NCBI RefSeq assembly: GCF_022370755.2
Contig: NZ_CP092364.2
Span: 5,766,001 to 5,830,000, forward strand
Source of the DNA: Mycolicibacterium goodii
GTDB lineage: Bacteria; Actinomycetota; Actinomycetes; Mycobacteriales; Mycobacteriaceae
DNA: 64,000 nucleotides
Reading direction: 5' to 3'
Shown here: piece by piece, positions 1-9,674 of the stretch
Numbering within the stretch: the first letter of the stretch is position 1
Layout of the letters: every line of letters begins with the position of its first letter
Notes under the pieces: generated by a model
Database searches by the model: none
Seen by the model: the letters and a program-made list of their open reading frames with translations, nothing else
What the model was told of the DNA's origin: nothing
Position numbers and translations under genes: made by a program

Positions 1-163
1 CGATCATGCCCAGCATGCAGCCGCCCATGACCCACGGCAACGCCTTCTGCATACCCGACGGCGGGATGTCGATACCCAGGTCGTCCGGCGGCGCGACGTT
101 GATCTCACCCGGCGTCAGGCGCGGGCCACGCTTGATGGTCGGCGTGAACTTCTTGGTTGTCAT
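1..163 (-). CDS. eccCa1: EccCa1, ESX-1 secretion ATPase subunit (5' end only)
   Basis: Only the first 54 codons lie in the window; the gene runs off the left edge. The visible protein begins [20 protein letters not shown] and continues with an acidic, proline-rich stretch into the first hydrophobic segment (from about residue 42, ALPWVMGGCMLGMI). This is the typical N-terminus of EccCa proteins, the membrane-bound FtsK/SpoIIIE-type motor half of the ESX-1 type VII secretion system. The ATG (163-161) overlaps the eccB1 stop by one base (TGATG), so the two are translationally coupled. The ATPase domains are outside the window, so the call rests on the N-terminus and gene order. Confidence 0.9.
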   Translation of the reverse strand, partial: MTTKKFTPTIKRGPRLTPGEINVAPPDDLGIDIPPSGMQKALPWVMGGCMLGMI

Positions 164-1602
164 CAGCCCTCCCCGCTTGCCACTTTGCGTGGATTGGGAT
201 CGGCGGGCAAGGTGTCGTGTTCGATCAACGCCGCCTCCTTCGACAGCACCGGGCCGTCCACGAGTAGTCCCACCACCTGCCACGGCGCATTCACCGGTCC
301 GGCCAGACCGAGGTTCTTGGCGGCATCGTCGTTGGCGATGCCGTACCGCACGCCCTGCGGGTCGATGTAGTACATGCTCTCGCCGACCCGTGGGTCCGGG
401 GACTGCAGCCGGATGAACTGCCCGCCTTCGATGTACACCGTCGAGTCGCCGCCGATCTGGTCGATCCCGGTGCCGATCGCGCTCGACGGCAGCGGCAGCC
501 TGCGGCCCGCGATGACCGTGGTCTTGGGCGCCTGATCGCCGGGCTCACGCTGCCACGACCAGCACAGCACCGGCGAGTCCTGCCGCAGCAGCACATCGAG
601 CGGCTCGTCCGGAAGCGGTGAAACGTACACCTGCTCAGGGATCTTCGCGACCACGCTGGCCTCGACGGCAGGCGGCTGCATGAGTCCGTAGGAGTTGGTG
701 GCGCGCAGCGCGGCCGCCGTCGTGTTGTTCACGCGCGCAACGCCGTCGGGCAGCACCACGTAGTGCTGCGGGTCGGACTCGGTGGCCGTGCGGAACACCG
801 AACCGATCACGAGGTTCTCCGGCAGTCCGACACTGTTGGGGGCGCCCGCGGCGGGGATCTGCGGCAGCTGCCAGGGACCACGGTTGGGCAACGCGTTGAA
901 CAGTCCCCGCGAGATCGGCGTCGGCTTCGCCGTCACCGGGATGCCCACAGCCGAGGTGACCGCGCGATCGGCCAGGTCGATCGAGTGCCGTCCGCCCTCG
1001 GTGACCAACCAGTTGGCACCCTCGTACGACACCAGCATGCCCTGGTCGGCGCGCATCGGACCGACACCGGAATCGATGGTGAGCGAACGGATCAGGATGG
1101 ACTGCTCGACATTCGGCGCCGAACTGTCGGGTTTGGCGACCGTGTCGCACAGCGTCCACTGCGAGGCAGGCGTTCCGGTCGGTGTCGCGTACGGGGCACC
1201 AGGGATGCCGATCGACTGGCCCTTCGCGAGCCGGTTCAGCTCTTCGGATTTCACCGCGACCGGGTTCGAGGCGTTGCCAAGCACCAACCGGGCCGAGGTG
1301 AGGTTGTACACCGGGCGCAGCTGGTTGCTGCCCGGCAACATCACGTAGAGCTGATTGGTGGTGCGGTCCACCAACAACTGATCACTGCCCTGCTTGCCCA
1401 GCGGCTTGAAGTACGCCATCAGCGCCGCACCGAGGCAGATCAACACCGATACGACCACCCCGGCGAAAACCGCACGACTGTAGAACTGCAGCGGATCGTC
1501 GAACATCCGGGTGTCGCGGCGGACGATCGCGTGCTCGACCCGGCGCAGCAGAAAACGCCAGCCGCTGACCTGGACCTTGGTGGTGAGGCGGAAACCTGCC
1601 AT
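163..1602 (-). CDS. eccB1: EccB1, ESX-1 type VII secretion core membrane protein
   Basis: A 479-residue protein, the usual length for EccB. The N-terminus ([20 protein letters not shown]) is the conserved cytoplasmic EccB segment. One membrane helix follows at about residues 45-65, and the rest is a large periplasmic domain with the EccB-type repeats. EccB is one of the four Ecc proteins of the ESX membrane complex and may contribute to the periplasmic side of the channel. The start lies 8 bp after the eccA1 stop, and the stop overlaps the eccCa1 start, so it sits inside the ESX-1 operon. The C-terminus is hydrophilic and shows no frameshift. Confidence 0.95.
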   Translation of the reverse strand: MAGFRLTTKVQVSGWRFLLRRVEHAIVRRDTRMFDDPLQFYSRAVFAGVVVSVLICLGAALMAYFKPLGKQGSDQLLVDRTTNQLYVMLPGSNQLRPVYNLTSARLVLGNASNPVAVKSEELNRLAKGQSIGIPGAPYATPTGTPASQWTLCDTVAKPDSSAPNVEQSILIRSLTIDSGVGPMRADQGMLVSYEGANWLVTEGGRHSIDLADRAVTSAVGIPVTAKPTPISRGLFNALPNRGPWQLPQIPAAGAPNSVGLPENLVIGSVFRTATESDPQHYVVLPDGVARVNNTTAAALRATNSYGLMQPPAVEASVVAKIPEQVYVSPLPDEPLDVLLRQDSPVLCWSWQREPGDQAPKTTVIAGRRLPLPSSAIGTGIDQIGGDSTVYIEGGQFIRLQSPDPRVGESMYYIDPQGVRYGIANDDAAKNLGLAGPVNAPWQVVGLLVDGPVLSKEAALIEHDTLPADPNPRKVASGEG

Positions 1603-1609
1603 CGCTTGC

Positions 1610-3334
1610 CTATTCGCCGATGTTCAGACGACCGTGCACCGAGGCGATCGCCGCCGCCATGTCGTCGCCGTTGATCTCGCTGAGCTGATCGACGCCGAGG
1701 CTGTCGAAGTCGAGAGAACGGGCCAGCCGCATATCGCGGTTCTGCTCACCGGCTTCCACGAGCTGACGCGCGTAGCGGCCGTTGCCCGCGATGTCGAGGG
1801 CCGGCTTGCCGTTGAGCGTGCGCTGGCTCAGTAGGGTCGCCGCTTCGAGCACACGTTTGGCCGCGGTGTCGTCGAGCTTCGAATCATTGGCCGTGGCAAT
1901 GACTTTCGAGATCTCGACGATCTCTTCGGGTGAGTACGAGTCGAACTCGATACGCGTCGCGAACCGGGACCGCAGACCGTCGTTGACCTCGAGCAGACGG
2001 TCGATGTCGTTGCTGTACCCGGCGATGATCACCACGAGGCGGTCGCGGTCGTTCTCCATGCGGGCCAGCAGCGTGTCGAGCGCCTCGGCGCCGAACGGGT
2101 CGGTCTGGCCGTTGCGCTCCTGCACCAGGGTGTAGGCCTCGTCGATGAACAGCACCCCGCCCAACGCGCGGTCGATGGTCTTGGCGGTCTTGACCGCCGA
2201 CTGTCCCTCGTATTCGGCGACGAAGTCTTTACGCGACGTCTCGATCAACTTGGGTTCGGCGATCACACCGAGACCCGCGAGGATGTTGGCGACCACGCGG
2301 GCGATCGTGGTCTTGCCGGTACCGGGTGGGCCGGCGAAGATCATGTGCTTGGACGTCTGGGCGACCTTCATGCCACGCGCGGCGCGGATCCTGGCCATCT
2401 GCGTGGCCGCGCGGTAGGCCTCGATCTGCTCCTTGACCCGGCCGAGACCGATCTGGCGGTCCAACTCTGCCTGTGCCTCGGCCAGGAGTTTGTCACGCGC
2501 CGAGGTGTCGGCCACCACGCTCGACGGATCCCAGGGATCGCTGCGGGCGGCGATCTTCTCGGCCGTGGTGGTCTCCAGCCGGTAGGCCGGATCTCGCAGC
2601 GCCGCAGTGACCTTGGGCTCCGCAAAGTTCGCCTGCAGCCATTCCAGCAGCACCTGGGCCGATTCCTCGTTGCCCTGACTCCGCCGCGCCATGGCGAGGT
2701 ACCAGGCGATGACCGGGGCGCATGCCTGCGCCACCGGGGTGTCGTTGGCCTCGGTGAGTCGCCGGTCGGCCTCGGTGAACAGGCCGAGGTTGGCCGCGGC
2801 CACACCGTGTGCGACGCCCGCGGCCGCGGCGAGGAACTTGTCGGGCCAGCGCTCGGCGCCGCGTACCTGATCGATGACGTCGGTCCAACGTTGCGCCGCA
2901 CCGTAGATCACCGCCTTGACCCACGACACCAGGTGCTCAGAACCTGCCGCCGGCGCGTCCTCGAGCGCCTCCATCGCGTCGGCGTAGTTGCCCTCGCCGG
3001 CCTCGTGCACGGCGAAGCCCATGGTGATGGCCAGCGGCGAGTTGATCGGATAGGTGATGTCGCGGCTGTAGATGCCACCGATGGGAATCCGAGCGCCCAG
3101 CCCGTTCATCGAAATCTCGGCCGCACCGGCCAATTGGCCGAAGTTCGACCGCGAGTACCAGGCGCGGAACAGCGTCACCCGGTCGGTGTCACCGCACCCG
3201 ATGCGTCCCACCCAGGCGTCACATGCCGACTCGTCGTAGTTGGTGATCTCGGTGAAGATCTCCAACGCGCGGGCACGGGAATTGGACATCATGCCAACCG
3301 CACTGCCGAACATGCCGGCGAGGTGGTTAACCAT
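1610..3334 (-). CDS. eccA1: EccA1, ESX-1 AAA+ ATPase
   Basis: 574 residues from the chosen ATG at 3334. This start is preceded by a strong ribosome site (GGAGGT) and gives the usual EccA length; a longer frame upstream would overlap espH much further. The N-terminal half is the helical TPR-like region of EccA. The C-terminal half is a CbxX/CfqX-type AAA+ module with Walker A GPPGTGKT at about 335-342 and Walker B FIDEA at about 396-400. EccA1 is the cytosolic ATPase of ESX-1 and is thought to act on substrates or their EspG chaperone. It overlaps the espH stop by 8 bp. Confidence 0.96.
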   Translation of the reverse strand: MVNHLAGMFGSAVGMMSNSRARALEIFTEITNYDESACDAWVGRIGCGDTDRVTLFRAWYSRSNFGQLAGAAEISMNGLGARIPIGGIYSRDITYPINSPLAITMGFAVHEAGEGNYADAMEALEDAPAAGSEHLVSWVKAVIYGAAQRWTDVIDQVRGAERWPDKFLAAAAGVAHGVAAANLGLFTEADRRLTEANDTPVAQACAPVIAWYLAMARRSQGNEESAQVLLEWLQANFAEPKVTAALRDPAYRLETTTAEKIAARSDPWDPSSVVADTSARDKLLAEAQAELDRQIGLGRVKEQIEAYRAATQMARIRAARGMKVAQTSKHMIFAGPPGTGKTTIARVVANILAGLGVIAEPKLIETSRKDFVAEYEGQSAVKTAKTIDRALGGVLFIDEAYTLVQERNGQTDPFGAEALDTLLARMENDRDRLVVIIAGYSNDIDRLLEVNDGLRSRFATRIEFDSYSPEEIVEISKVIATANDSKLDDTAAKRVLEAATLLSQRTLNGKPALDIAGNGRYARQLVEAGEQNRDMRLARSLDFDSLGVDQLSEINGDDMAAAIASVHGRLNIGE

Positions 3335-3875
3335 GGTCACCTCCATAACGAGTCGAGAAGACCTGTGCCTGATTGGCATCGGCCTGTTCCGGGGTCGGCA
3401 GATTCAGGTCGCGGGTCAGGAAGTCACGCGTGGCGGCATCGTCATGCCCGTGTTCACGCATGCCTTCGAGCATGAACGAATACTGCGCGGACCGCGCCTG
3501 CTGGGCGGCGAGTTCCGCGATGACGACGATCTCGTCGCCGAGTTCGCGTTCGGTCATGTTGACCACCTTGGAGGACAGGGCGATCCGGTGCACACGGCCG
3601 TCGAGGTACGTCGCGACCGTGACGGTGCCGGGCGGATTGGTGACGGTGAACACCGGCGCCGGCGTTTCGTCCGCATCGTCGACGGACGCGGCGGGGTTCC
3701 ATGGCTCGCCGTTCGGGCCGGCGTCGGGGTCGCCGCCCGCCGGCTGACCGACCTCGAACACGTCGAACACATCCAACGACGACTCCGCTTCGTCGTCGGT
3801 GCGTGAGAAATCCAGAGCGGCGAGGCTGTCGAACTCATCGTCGTACTCCGGATCGAATGGGGAACCGTCACCCAC
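3327..3875 (-). CDS. espH: EspH, ESX-1 secretion-associated protein
   Basis: 182 residues and very acidic in the first half (many D/E between residues 8 and 75). The C-terminal part (FTVTNPPGTVTVATYLDG, then NMTERELGDEIVVIAELA) matches my recollection of M. tuberculosis Rv3867/EspH. It sits between espG1 and eccA1, as in other mycobacterial ESX-1 loci. EspH is a small cytosolic accessory protein; published work links it to export or stability of EspE/EspF-type substrates, but nothing in this sequence shows a mechanism. Its last codons overlap the start of eccA1. Confidence 0.9.
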   Translation of the reverse strand: MGDGSPFDPEYDDEFDSLAALDFSRTDDEAESSLDVFDVFEVGQPAGGDPDAGPNGEPWNPAASVDDADETPAPVFTVTNPPGTVTVATYLDGRVHRIALSSKVVNMTERELGDEIVVIAELAAQQARSAQYSFMLEGMREHGHDDAATRDFLTRDLNLPTPEQADANQAQVFSTRYGGDHG

Positions 3876-3889
3876 CGTCGCAACCTTTC

Positions 3890-4738
3890 TCAGTGCTGGT
3901 AGGCGTTGTCCGCATCGGTCTTGTCGAACCAGGTCTTCGAGGGCAGGAATTCGACCAGACCTTCGAGCGCACGCTCGAGGTTGTCCTTCGTGCCGGACAG
4001 GAAGCTGCCGTACAGCTCACCGTTGACGCGTCGCGGAATCGACACGATGCGGCCCTGTTTGGCGTCGAGCACCCCCGCGGCCACGTCGACCTGGGAGGTG
4101 GTGCCACCCGGATGACGCTCGGTCGCCACGATCTCGACCCAGCCGTCGGGTTCGGAGATGATCGAGGCGTACGCCCGGGCCGAGGTCGGCGGAATTCCGT
4201 AACCGGTCAGCTCCTCGGCCGTGCGGCACTGGGCCAACCGATCCGCGACACCGGTGAGCGGCTCGACGTTCGCAGGTGAGCCCTCACCCAGCACCGTCAT
4301 GACCATGCCCGCCAATCCGACCTGCGGCGCGACCCGCTGCAGCACCAACAGGTCGTTGTCCCGAGCCGCGACGACATGCCGACCCCCCTTACGACACACC
4401 ACGAACCGGATCATCTTGCCGCCGACGTCACGGCGCCACCACCGGCCTTCGAGGGTGCGGTCCGCGCGGCTGAGGCTGTCGGCCATGGCGGCCACCTCGG
4501 GATGGGGATTGCCGTAGACGTCGAGAACACCCTGCGCCGTGAGATCCCGCTCGACCTGTTCCCACACGATCTTGCGCAGGTCGGGCTGAGGGATGTTGAG
4601 CCGGATGCCCATCGACGGCGGAAAGTCGGTGAGGCCCAGTTTGTCGGCGATCACCAGCATGCCGTCGATCGTGACCTCGACGCCGACGACGTCATCGATG
4701 TGGGCCGCGCCGGTATCTGCGCTGTACGGAGCAGTCAT
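3890..4738 (-). CDS. espG1: EspG1, ESX-1 substrate chaperone
   Basis: 282 residues from the ATG at 4738. A frame open further upstream into espF was rejected because an AGAGGT ribosome site precedes 4738 and the EspG family starts here (VVGVEVTIDGMLVIADKLGL). EspG proteins are cytosolic chaperones that bind the tip of PE/PPE heterodimers and deliver them to the ESX machine. The family pattern is kept, including the FPPSMGIRL region and the central GGKMIRFVVCRKGGRHVVAA strand pair. It begins 4 bp after the espF stop and is followed by espH after 14 bp. Confidence 0.93.
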   Translation of the reverse strand: MTAPYSADTGAAHIDDVVGVEVTIDGMLVIADKLGLTDFPPSMGIRLNIPQPDLRKIVWEQVERDLTAQGVLDVYGNPHPEVAAMADSLSRADRTLEGRWWRRDVGGKMIRFVVCRKGGRHVVAARDNDLLVLQRVAPQVGLAGMVMTVLGEGSPANVEPLTGVADRLAQCRTAEELTGYGIPPTSARAYASIISEPDGWVEIVATERHPGGTTSQVDVAAGVLDAKQGRIVSIPRRVNGELYGSFLSGTKDNLERALEGLVEFLPSKTWFDKTDADNAYQH

Positions 4739-4742
4739 TGTT

Positions 4743-5060
4743 CTACCTCTGCTGAATGGTTCCGTCGAGGGCATCGCCCATCGTCGAGTCGGTGCGGTGG
4801 TACCGGCCCGCGGCCGTGTCCAGTTTGGTCTCGAGATCCTGCGCGACCTTGACCATGCCGGTGCCTGCGGCGCGGCGGGCGCGCTGGACCGCCTCGACAG
4901 CAGCAGCGGTTCCCCATGAGATGGGCCCGTGCGTGAAACGGACCGCGGTGTCGACGCCCTCGACGACGGCCGTCGCCGTCGCGAGCTCGGCTGCGGCCCT
5001 GCCCTGTTTGGCGGACAGCTCACGTAGATGTGCGGTGGTCACCCGCAAATCGTCAGACAT
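4743..5060 (-). CDS. espF: EspF, ESX-1 secreted/associated protein
   Basis: 105 residues starting at the ATG at 5060 (MSDDLRVTTAHLRELSAKQG). An upstream in-frame start at 5099 would add 13 residues that do not fit the family and would reach espE. The protein is a small helical WXG100-like or EspA/C/F-type polypeptide with an internal SWGTA motif. EspF is encoded immediately after EspE in mycobacteria, and the pair is co-secreted by ESX-1. The ribosome site is weak (GGGGA). It lies 4 bp upstream of espG1, so co-translation is likely. Confidence 0.9.
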   Translation of the reverse strand: MSDDLRVTTAHLRELSAKQGRAAAELATATAVVEGVDTAVRFTHGPISWGTAAAVEAVQRARRAAGTGMVKVAQDLETKLDTAAGRYHRTDSTMGDALDGTIQQR

Positions 5061-5095
5061 GAATCCCCTCGATTCCCCGACATTCCTCTGGATCG

Positions 5096-6718
5096 TCACG
5101 TGCCGCGCGCGGCCGCAGACCCGGGAACACCGGGATCTAATGTAGCCGCCGCCGGCATGCGTAGCTGGCTGTGCTCGAAATCCGTACCGACGGGCACGGG
5201 CGCAGGTCCGGCGCCGGTGTCCAGCGCCGACGCCGCCTGCAGGTCCGGAGGCAACGTCATGGGGGTCTTTTTGTCGTCTTCGCCAGCGGAATCAGTGCCC
5301 GAACCGGTGTCAGGGCGTGCGTTTCTCCCGTCGGCTCCCGCACCTGCCCCGCCGGTGCCCTCCCGTTCACGGGGCTGTGCTTCGGTCTCTTTGCCCTCGA
5401 CGTCGCCGTTGTCGCCGTCTTTGTCGCTCTTTTCGTCGTCGGTGCCGCCATCGCGGTCGCTGTCCTCGGCGAGCTCCACGTTGTCCGGCTGCTGGGCACC
5501 CGCGACCGCCGCCTGACCGGCGAGCTGCGCGGCCTGCGCCCCGGCCTGGGTGGCGGCCTGGACCGCTTGGCCCGCCGCCTGCACCACACCACCCACGATT
5601 CCGCCGAGCGGACCCAACATCGCGCCCATCACCGATCCGAGCATGCCTGCCGCGTCACCTGCGGCGGTGGCACCGGGTTGTTGCGCGGCGCTCGCAGCGT
5701 TCGGTGTTCCGAGCCCCGGGGACGACGCCACCGTCGTCGGTGCCGCCATCGGACCTGCGGCGGGGCTCGACGCCGGCGCACCTCCGCCCGCACCGCCAGA
5801 AGGTCCTGCGGCGCCGCCTGCGCCGTAGGGCACGGCGGCCGGACCCCCGCGCCGCGCGTCTTCGTTGTTGTCCGGGTTGTTCTCCGGGTCGCTCTCCAGG
5901 TGTTCGTCCGACGTCTGATCGGCTCCGTCAGCCGCGTCGGGATCGAAACCGGGCGCCTCACCGCTGGACGTCGCATCACCGGCGACCGCCTCGTACTGGC
6001 CCAGCGCGTCACGCACCTCGGCGGCGTTCTCGTCGGCCTTGTCCCGCATCATCATGAACTGGTCGGTGGATTCGCCGACGGCCTTGGTGACCATCGCGAT
6101 CTCGGCGGTGATCTGTGCCGCCCGGCCCACATACGGGATCAACCCGGTGGCCATCGTCACCAGGCTCATGTCGCCGAGCCAGTCGGCCTCGCTGTCGAGG
6201 TGTTCCCGTGTCATGGCGATCTGTTCGGCTTCGCGGGACAGCACGGCAGCGACCACCTGGTCCGCATGGATCAGGGCCTGGGTACGGGTCACCTGCTCGC
6301 TGTTCTGCGACAGGTACGCACTCGACGCCCCGCTGTGCCAGCCGTCGCCCGGGTATGCGTCGCTGAGGGTGCGTCCGGCGGTGCTCAACTGGTTCGCCCC
6401 CTCGCCGAACCGCCGCCCGTTCTCCGGATCCCCGATCCCGGTGGTCAGCTTCATGCCGGTGATGACGTGTTGTCCGGCCGCCAGAATCGGCGATCTGGCG
6501 GATTTGACCATCCGCCTGCCCAAGCTCGACTCGAAGAAGTCGGTGAACTTGCCGCTGAAATCGCCCAACGCCCGCCCGAACTTGGCCACGCGCTCGAGCC
6601 GCTCGCCTTTCGCGTTGCGCTCGATGAAATGGCCGACCTTCTGGAACCGGTCCGCCCACTTCTCGCGATCGTCGATGACGTCTTTGCCGAAATCGGCGAC
6701 TTCGCTCAGCAATCCCAT
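5096..6718 (-). CDS. espE: EspE, large ESX-1 substrate
   Basis: 540 residues with a strong GGAGGGGAT ribosome site before ATG 6718. Residues 1-230 are helical and conserved in EspE/Rv3864 (starts MGLLSEVADFGKDVIDDREK). A Gly/Ala/Pro-rich low-complexity region fills about 290-420, followed by an Asp/Glu/Lys-rich stretch and a C-terminus that ends shortly before espF. EspE is an ESX-1 substrate that localises to the cell surface or poles in M. smegmatis and M. marinum (published knowledge). It is the first gene of the minus-strand ESX-1 operon. The low-complexity centre produces long antisense open frames that are not genes. Confidence 0.92.
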   Translation of the reverse strand: MGLLSEVADFGKDVIDDREKWADRFQKVGHFIERNAKGERLERVAKFGRALGDFSGKFTDFFESSLGRRMVKSARSPILAAGQHVITGMKLTTGIGDPENGRRFGEGANQLSTAGRTLSDAYPGDGWHSGASSAYLSQNSEQVTRTQALIHADQVVAAVLSREAEQIAMTREHLDSEADWLGDMSLVTMATGLIPYVGRAAQITAEIAMVTKAVGESTDQFMMMRDKADENAAEVRDALGQYEAVAGDATSSGEAPGFDPDAADGADQTSDEHLESDPENNPDNNEDARRGGPAAVPYGAGGAAGPSGGAGGGAPASSPAAGPMAAPTTVASSPGLGTPNAASAAQQPGATAAGDAAGMLGSVMGAMLGPLGGIVGGVVQAAGQAVQAATQAGAQAAQLAGQAAVAGAQQPDNVELAEDSDRDGGTDDEKSDKDGDNGDVEGKETEAQPREREGTGGAGAGADGRNARPDTGSGTDSAGEDDKKTPMTLPPDLQAASALDTGAGPAPVPVGTDFEHSQLRMPAAATLDPGVPGSAAARGT

Positions 6719-7108
6719 GCCTGGTATCCCCTCCGCCGGATCAGAGATTACCAGCGCCCACGACCCCTCCCTTGCACCAATTTCGGCCCGACAGTGCGGC
6801 TTTCACTGTGCCGCGGCACAATCCGCATTCCGGCCATCGCCGCACGTGAAGGCGCTGCGAGCACTTACCGGCCACTGCCACGGCCGTACCTGGGGCAATC
6901 CCGCCGCATGCTGGGGGCAGGGTGGACGGGACCGCACTTCATCCGATCATCTGCGGCCGGTGGCTCAATTCTCGAAGGCATGTCGGTTCCCCCGAATTCG
7001 ATTTGCTGCGAACGCGCCGAGCATGGGCGATGCGGCCCACTGGTGTGGTAGTTGATACTTGAGGGCGGTCCAGTTTCTCGTCGTCTGAATTCCGGAGGAG
7101 ATTTAGTC
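6719..7108. promoter_or_regulatory. Divergent intergenic region espE / MinD-like gene with tandem palindromes
   Basis: 390 bp separate espE (minus) from the MinD-like gene (plus), so promoters for both must lie here. Two adjacent inverted repeats lie 73-101 bp upstream of the espE start: ACAGTG-N7-CACTGT at 6791-6809, then the perfect 12-bp palindrome GTGCCGCGGCAC at 6808-6819. Their position fits an operator of the ESX-1 operon, but no known consensus was matched. No confident -10/-35 pair was found. Confidence 0.4.
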
Positions 7109-8521
7109 GTGGCCGACCCCGACGACACGCTGCGTAGAGAGCTTGGCTGGACCGGGCCCGAAGAAGACGACTTCGAACCCGACACCGGCCCGACGCGGCC
7201 GACCCGCAGACCGCCCGAACCACCGTCGATACCCGGTCGGCCACCGGTCTCCCCGACACCACCCAAACCGGTGAACCCCGAGGCCGAGGACCGCATCCCG
7301 GTCGACCCCGACGCCGAGCGTGCCCGCACGACGTTCCGCGAACCGCCCCCGCCACCTCAGCCGCCACCACCCGGTCAGGCGCCGCCTCCGCCGCCCCCGT
7401 CCGCGCATCATCCGCGGCCGGATCCGTGGGATCAGCACCTGCCCGGATGGAACGCGCCGCAACATCCCGGGCCGTCGCAGCCGCCATACGGCCCGCCGCC
7501 GAATACGCGGCCCTGGCCTGCGCAAAGCGGCTTCGCGGCCGGCCCCGGTCAGGCCCCACCACCGCCGGCGCCGCCGCAGTCCTACGCCGACCGGATCCGG
7601 GCCAGCGATCTGGTGCCGCCGCGGCGACAACCGCCATCGGGGGGATGGCGCCTGCTGGTCTACCGCGCGACCTTCGGGCTCGTGAATCCCGGACCGTCGG
7701 CCGAGGAACTCCGGCAGGCCGAGTTGGAGGCCAAGATCAGGGGTGTCCTTCGCGGCCACTACAAGATCGGCGTGATGGGCAAGGGCGGCGTCGGCAAGAC
7801 CACGGTGTCGGCCACCATCGGCTCGATCTTCGCCCATCTGCGCCAAGACGACCGTGTGGTGGCCATCGACGCCGACACGTCGTTCGGGAAGCTGGGCAGC
7901 CGCGTCGATCCCCGTGCTCAGAGCTCGTACTGGGAGATCGCGACGGACAAGAACCTCGACACGTTCGCCGATGTGCGAAGCCGCGTCGGCAACAACTCGG
8001 CGGGCCTGTTCGTGCTGGCCGGCGAGTCGAGCCCGGCACGGCGGCGGGTCCTCGACGCGGCGATCTACCGCGAGGCCGTCACGCGGCTCGACAAGCACTT
8101 CTCGATCTCGGTCGTCGACTGCAGTTCGACCATGGATTCTCCGGTGACCCAAGAGGTTCTGCGTGACCTCGACGCGTTGATCGTGGTGTCCTCACCGTGG
8201 GTCGACGGCGCCGCCACGGCTGGTCAGACCCTGGACTGGTTGTCGGCTCACGGGATGACGGGCCTGCTGCAGCGCACAGTCGTCGTGCTGAACGACTCCG
8301 ACGGTCACGCCGACAAACGCACGCGGACGATCCTGCTCAACCAGTTCGCCGGCCAGGGTCAGGTGGTGGTCGAGATCCCGTTCGACGGGCATCTGCGGCC
8401 GGGCGGGGTGGTCGACATCCAGGAGATGTCGCCGAAGGTGCGACGCAAGTTCCTTGAGGTGGCGGCGGCACTGGCCGACCACTTCCCCACGAGCGACGAC
8501 CGCGGACGCGAGCGGAACTAG
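7109..8521 (+). CDS. Proline-rich MinD/ParA-family ATPase (EspI-like)
   Basis: 470 residues from GTG 7109, chosen because GGAGGAG sits 8 bp upstream; the open frame continues upstream without a ribosome site. The first about 190 residues are a Pro-rich disordered tail. The rest is a deviant Walker A P-loop ATPase (GKGGVGKTT at about 224-232, then VVAIDADTSFGKLG and the switch VVDCSSTM). The layout, a Pro-rich tail followed by a MinD domain, is that of EspI (Rv3876) and similar ESX-locus ATPases, and the site next to espE supports an ESX-1-associated role. It ends convergently with the Rv3863-like gene, sharing the four bases CTAG for both stop codons. Whether it is orthologous to EspI or only the same family is not resolved. 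Confidence 0.75.
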   Translation: MADPDDTLRRELGWTGPEEDDFEPDTGPTRPTRRPPEPPSIPGRPPVSPTPPKPVNPEAEDRIPVDPDAERARTTFREPPPPPQPPPPGQAPPPPPPSAHHPRPDPWDQHLPGWNAPQHPGPSQPPYGPPPNTRPWPAQSGFAAGPGQAPPPPAPPQSYADRIRASDLVPPRRQPPSGGWRLLVYRATFGLVNPGPSAEELRQAELEAKIRGVLRGHYKIGVMGKGGVGKTTVSATIGSIFAHLRQDDRVVAIDADTSFGKLGSRVDPRAQSSYWEIATDKNLDTFADVRSRVGNNSAGLFVLAGESSPARRRVLDAAIYREAVTRLDKHFSISVVDCSSTMDSPVTQEVLRDLDALIVVSSPWVDGAATAGQTLDWLSAHGMTGLLQRTVVVLNDSDGHADKRTRTILLNQFAGQGQVVVEIPFDGHLRPGGVVDIQEMSPKVRRKFLEVAAALADHFPTSDDRGRERN

Positions 8522-9291
8522 CGCAACGAGTCGATGAGCGCCTCGATGGCGTGCACGGCCGACGCATCCACCGGATACTCGGCCTCGGTTCGGGCGATGG
8601 CGTCCTCGGAAACGCCTGCGGCCTGGGCGGTTTCGGCGACCGTGAGGTTCGCCTGACGTCGAGCGGCGTACAGCCGCTGACCGAGCGTGGCCCCTGGCGC
8701 GTTGGCGGCGCGGAGCGTCAGCTCGTCGATCTGTCGACGCACCGCGCTCAACGCCTTGATCAGCGGTGGGGTCACCATGCTGATCCGGGCTGCCCGCGAC
8801 GCGACCGCTTCCAGCTGCCGCAGGTCGCCCAGGATCGCCGTCACCCGCGGCACGAAGTCGGGATCGCTCTCGGGCGGCATCGCGTCGATCGTCGTCTCGA
8901 GTGTGCGCACCGCCGTGAGCACCGCCTGCGCGATCAGGGGCACCTCGTCGGCCGCAGGCACCGCTGCGACCGGTGCGGGAGCCGCGGCAGGCTCCGGCGG
9001 AGGCGGGGCGACGGGCGCCGAGGCCGTCGGTACGGAGCCGCCCTGCCGCAGCCGTGCGATGGTCCCCGGCGGCCAGCGCAACACCTCTTCGAGTTTCAAG
9101 CGGGTTCGCTCACGCGGCCAGCTGCGGCCCTTCTCGAACGCGATGAGGGCCCCGGCGTTGATGATGCCGTCAGCGGCGAGACTTCGCTGGCTGATGTCGA
9201 GTTCACGTCGCCGGGCCGCGGCCGCGGCGCCCGCGCGCACGAGGCCGACGTCGAATTCACCCGTGGCGAGGTCGAACTCCGCGTCGGTCAT
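8518..9291 (-). CDS. Double helix-turn-helix protein, Rv3863-like
   Basis: 257 residues from ATG 9291. Upstream codons are open to 9414 but lack a clear start, so the N-terminus is uncertain. There are two XRE-like helix-turn-helix segments. One is at about residues 18-65 (RRRELDISQRSLAADGIINA, then FEKGRSWPRERTR) and one is at the C-terminus (RLYAARRQANLTVAETAQAA). They are joined by an Ala/Pro linker and a helical middle. The first segment is nearly identical to what I recall of M. tuberculosis Rv3863, which also lies between whiB6 and espE. This suggests a DNA-binding regulator of the ESX-1 locus, which is inference. It is divergent from whiB6. Confidence 0.75.
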   Translation of the reverse strand: MTDAEFDLATGEFDVGLVRAGAAAAARRRELDISQRSLAADGIINAGALIAFEKGRSWPRERTRLKLEEVLRWPPGTIARLRQGGSVPTASAPVAPPPPEPAAAPAPVAAVPAADEVPLIAQAVLTAVRTLETTIDAMPPESDPDFVPRVTAILGDLRQLEAVASRAARISMVTPPLIKALSAVRRQIDELTLRAANAPGATLGQRLYAARRQANLTVAETAQAAGVSEDAIARTEAEYPVDASAVHAIEALIDSLR

Positions 9292-9674
9292 CTCCGATGG
9301 TTCCTCGCTGGTGAATCTGCTGAGCCGGGCCACCTGGGCGGCCTGTTGGGACGCACTAATCCTAACCCGGTACCGCAGCACCGCTACGCCTCGGTTTTGG
9401 CCACGCTCCAGCAAACCGCACCACTGCTACGTAATTGTCGCGCGCGAAACCACTCAGACGCTACAGAACCGCACCGCCTCGGACGGACGGCTCTGACGTG
9501 GGCTTTTGCTGGATCCAAGCTTTGCGCAGGTGGTTCGGCGTTGTTTCCAATGCAAGGTTCCGTAGCAGCATCGCGCAACGCTTCGACTCAAACTGTTGCA
9601 TCGCTACGGTTATTGCTATAGCGTTCCCCTCAACGCGGTACCGACCGCAACGAAGCCCTAACAGGAGCAACAGC
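9292..9674. promoter_or_regulatory. whiB6 upstream region with putative promoter
   Basis: 383 bp between the Rv3863-like gene and whiB6. A possible sigma-A promoter for whiB6 is TTGCAT (9596-9601) and TATAGC (9617-9622), with 15-bp spacing, which is short. In M. tuberculosis the whiB6 promoter region is a binding site for PhoP and EspR, but no such site can be asserted here. No other gene or strong repeat was seen. Confidence 0.3.

Noticed and set aside
5171..7051. 626-codon open frame on the plus strand
   Set aside because: It is antisense to espE, lies across a GC-rich low-complexity region and has no ribosome site or family resemblance.
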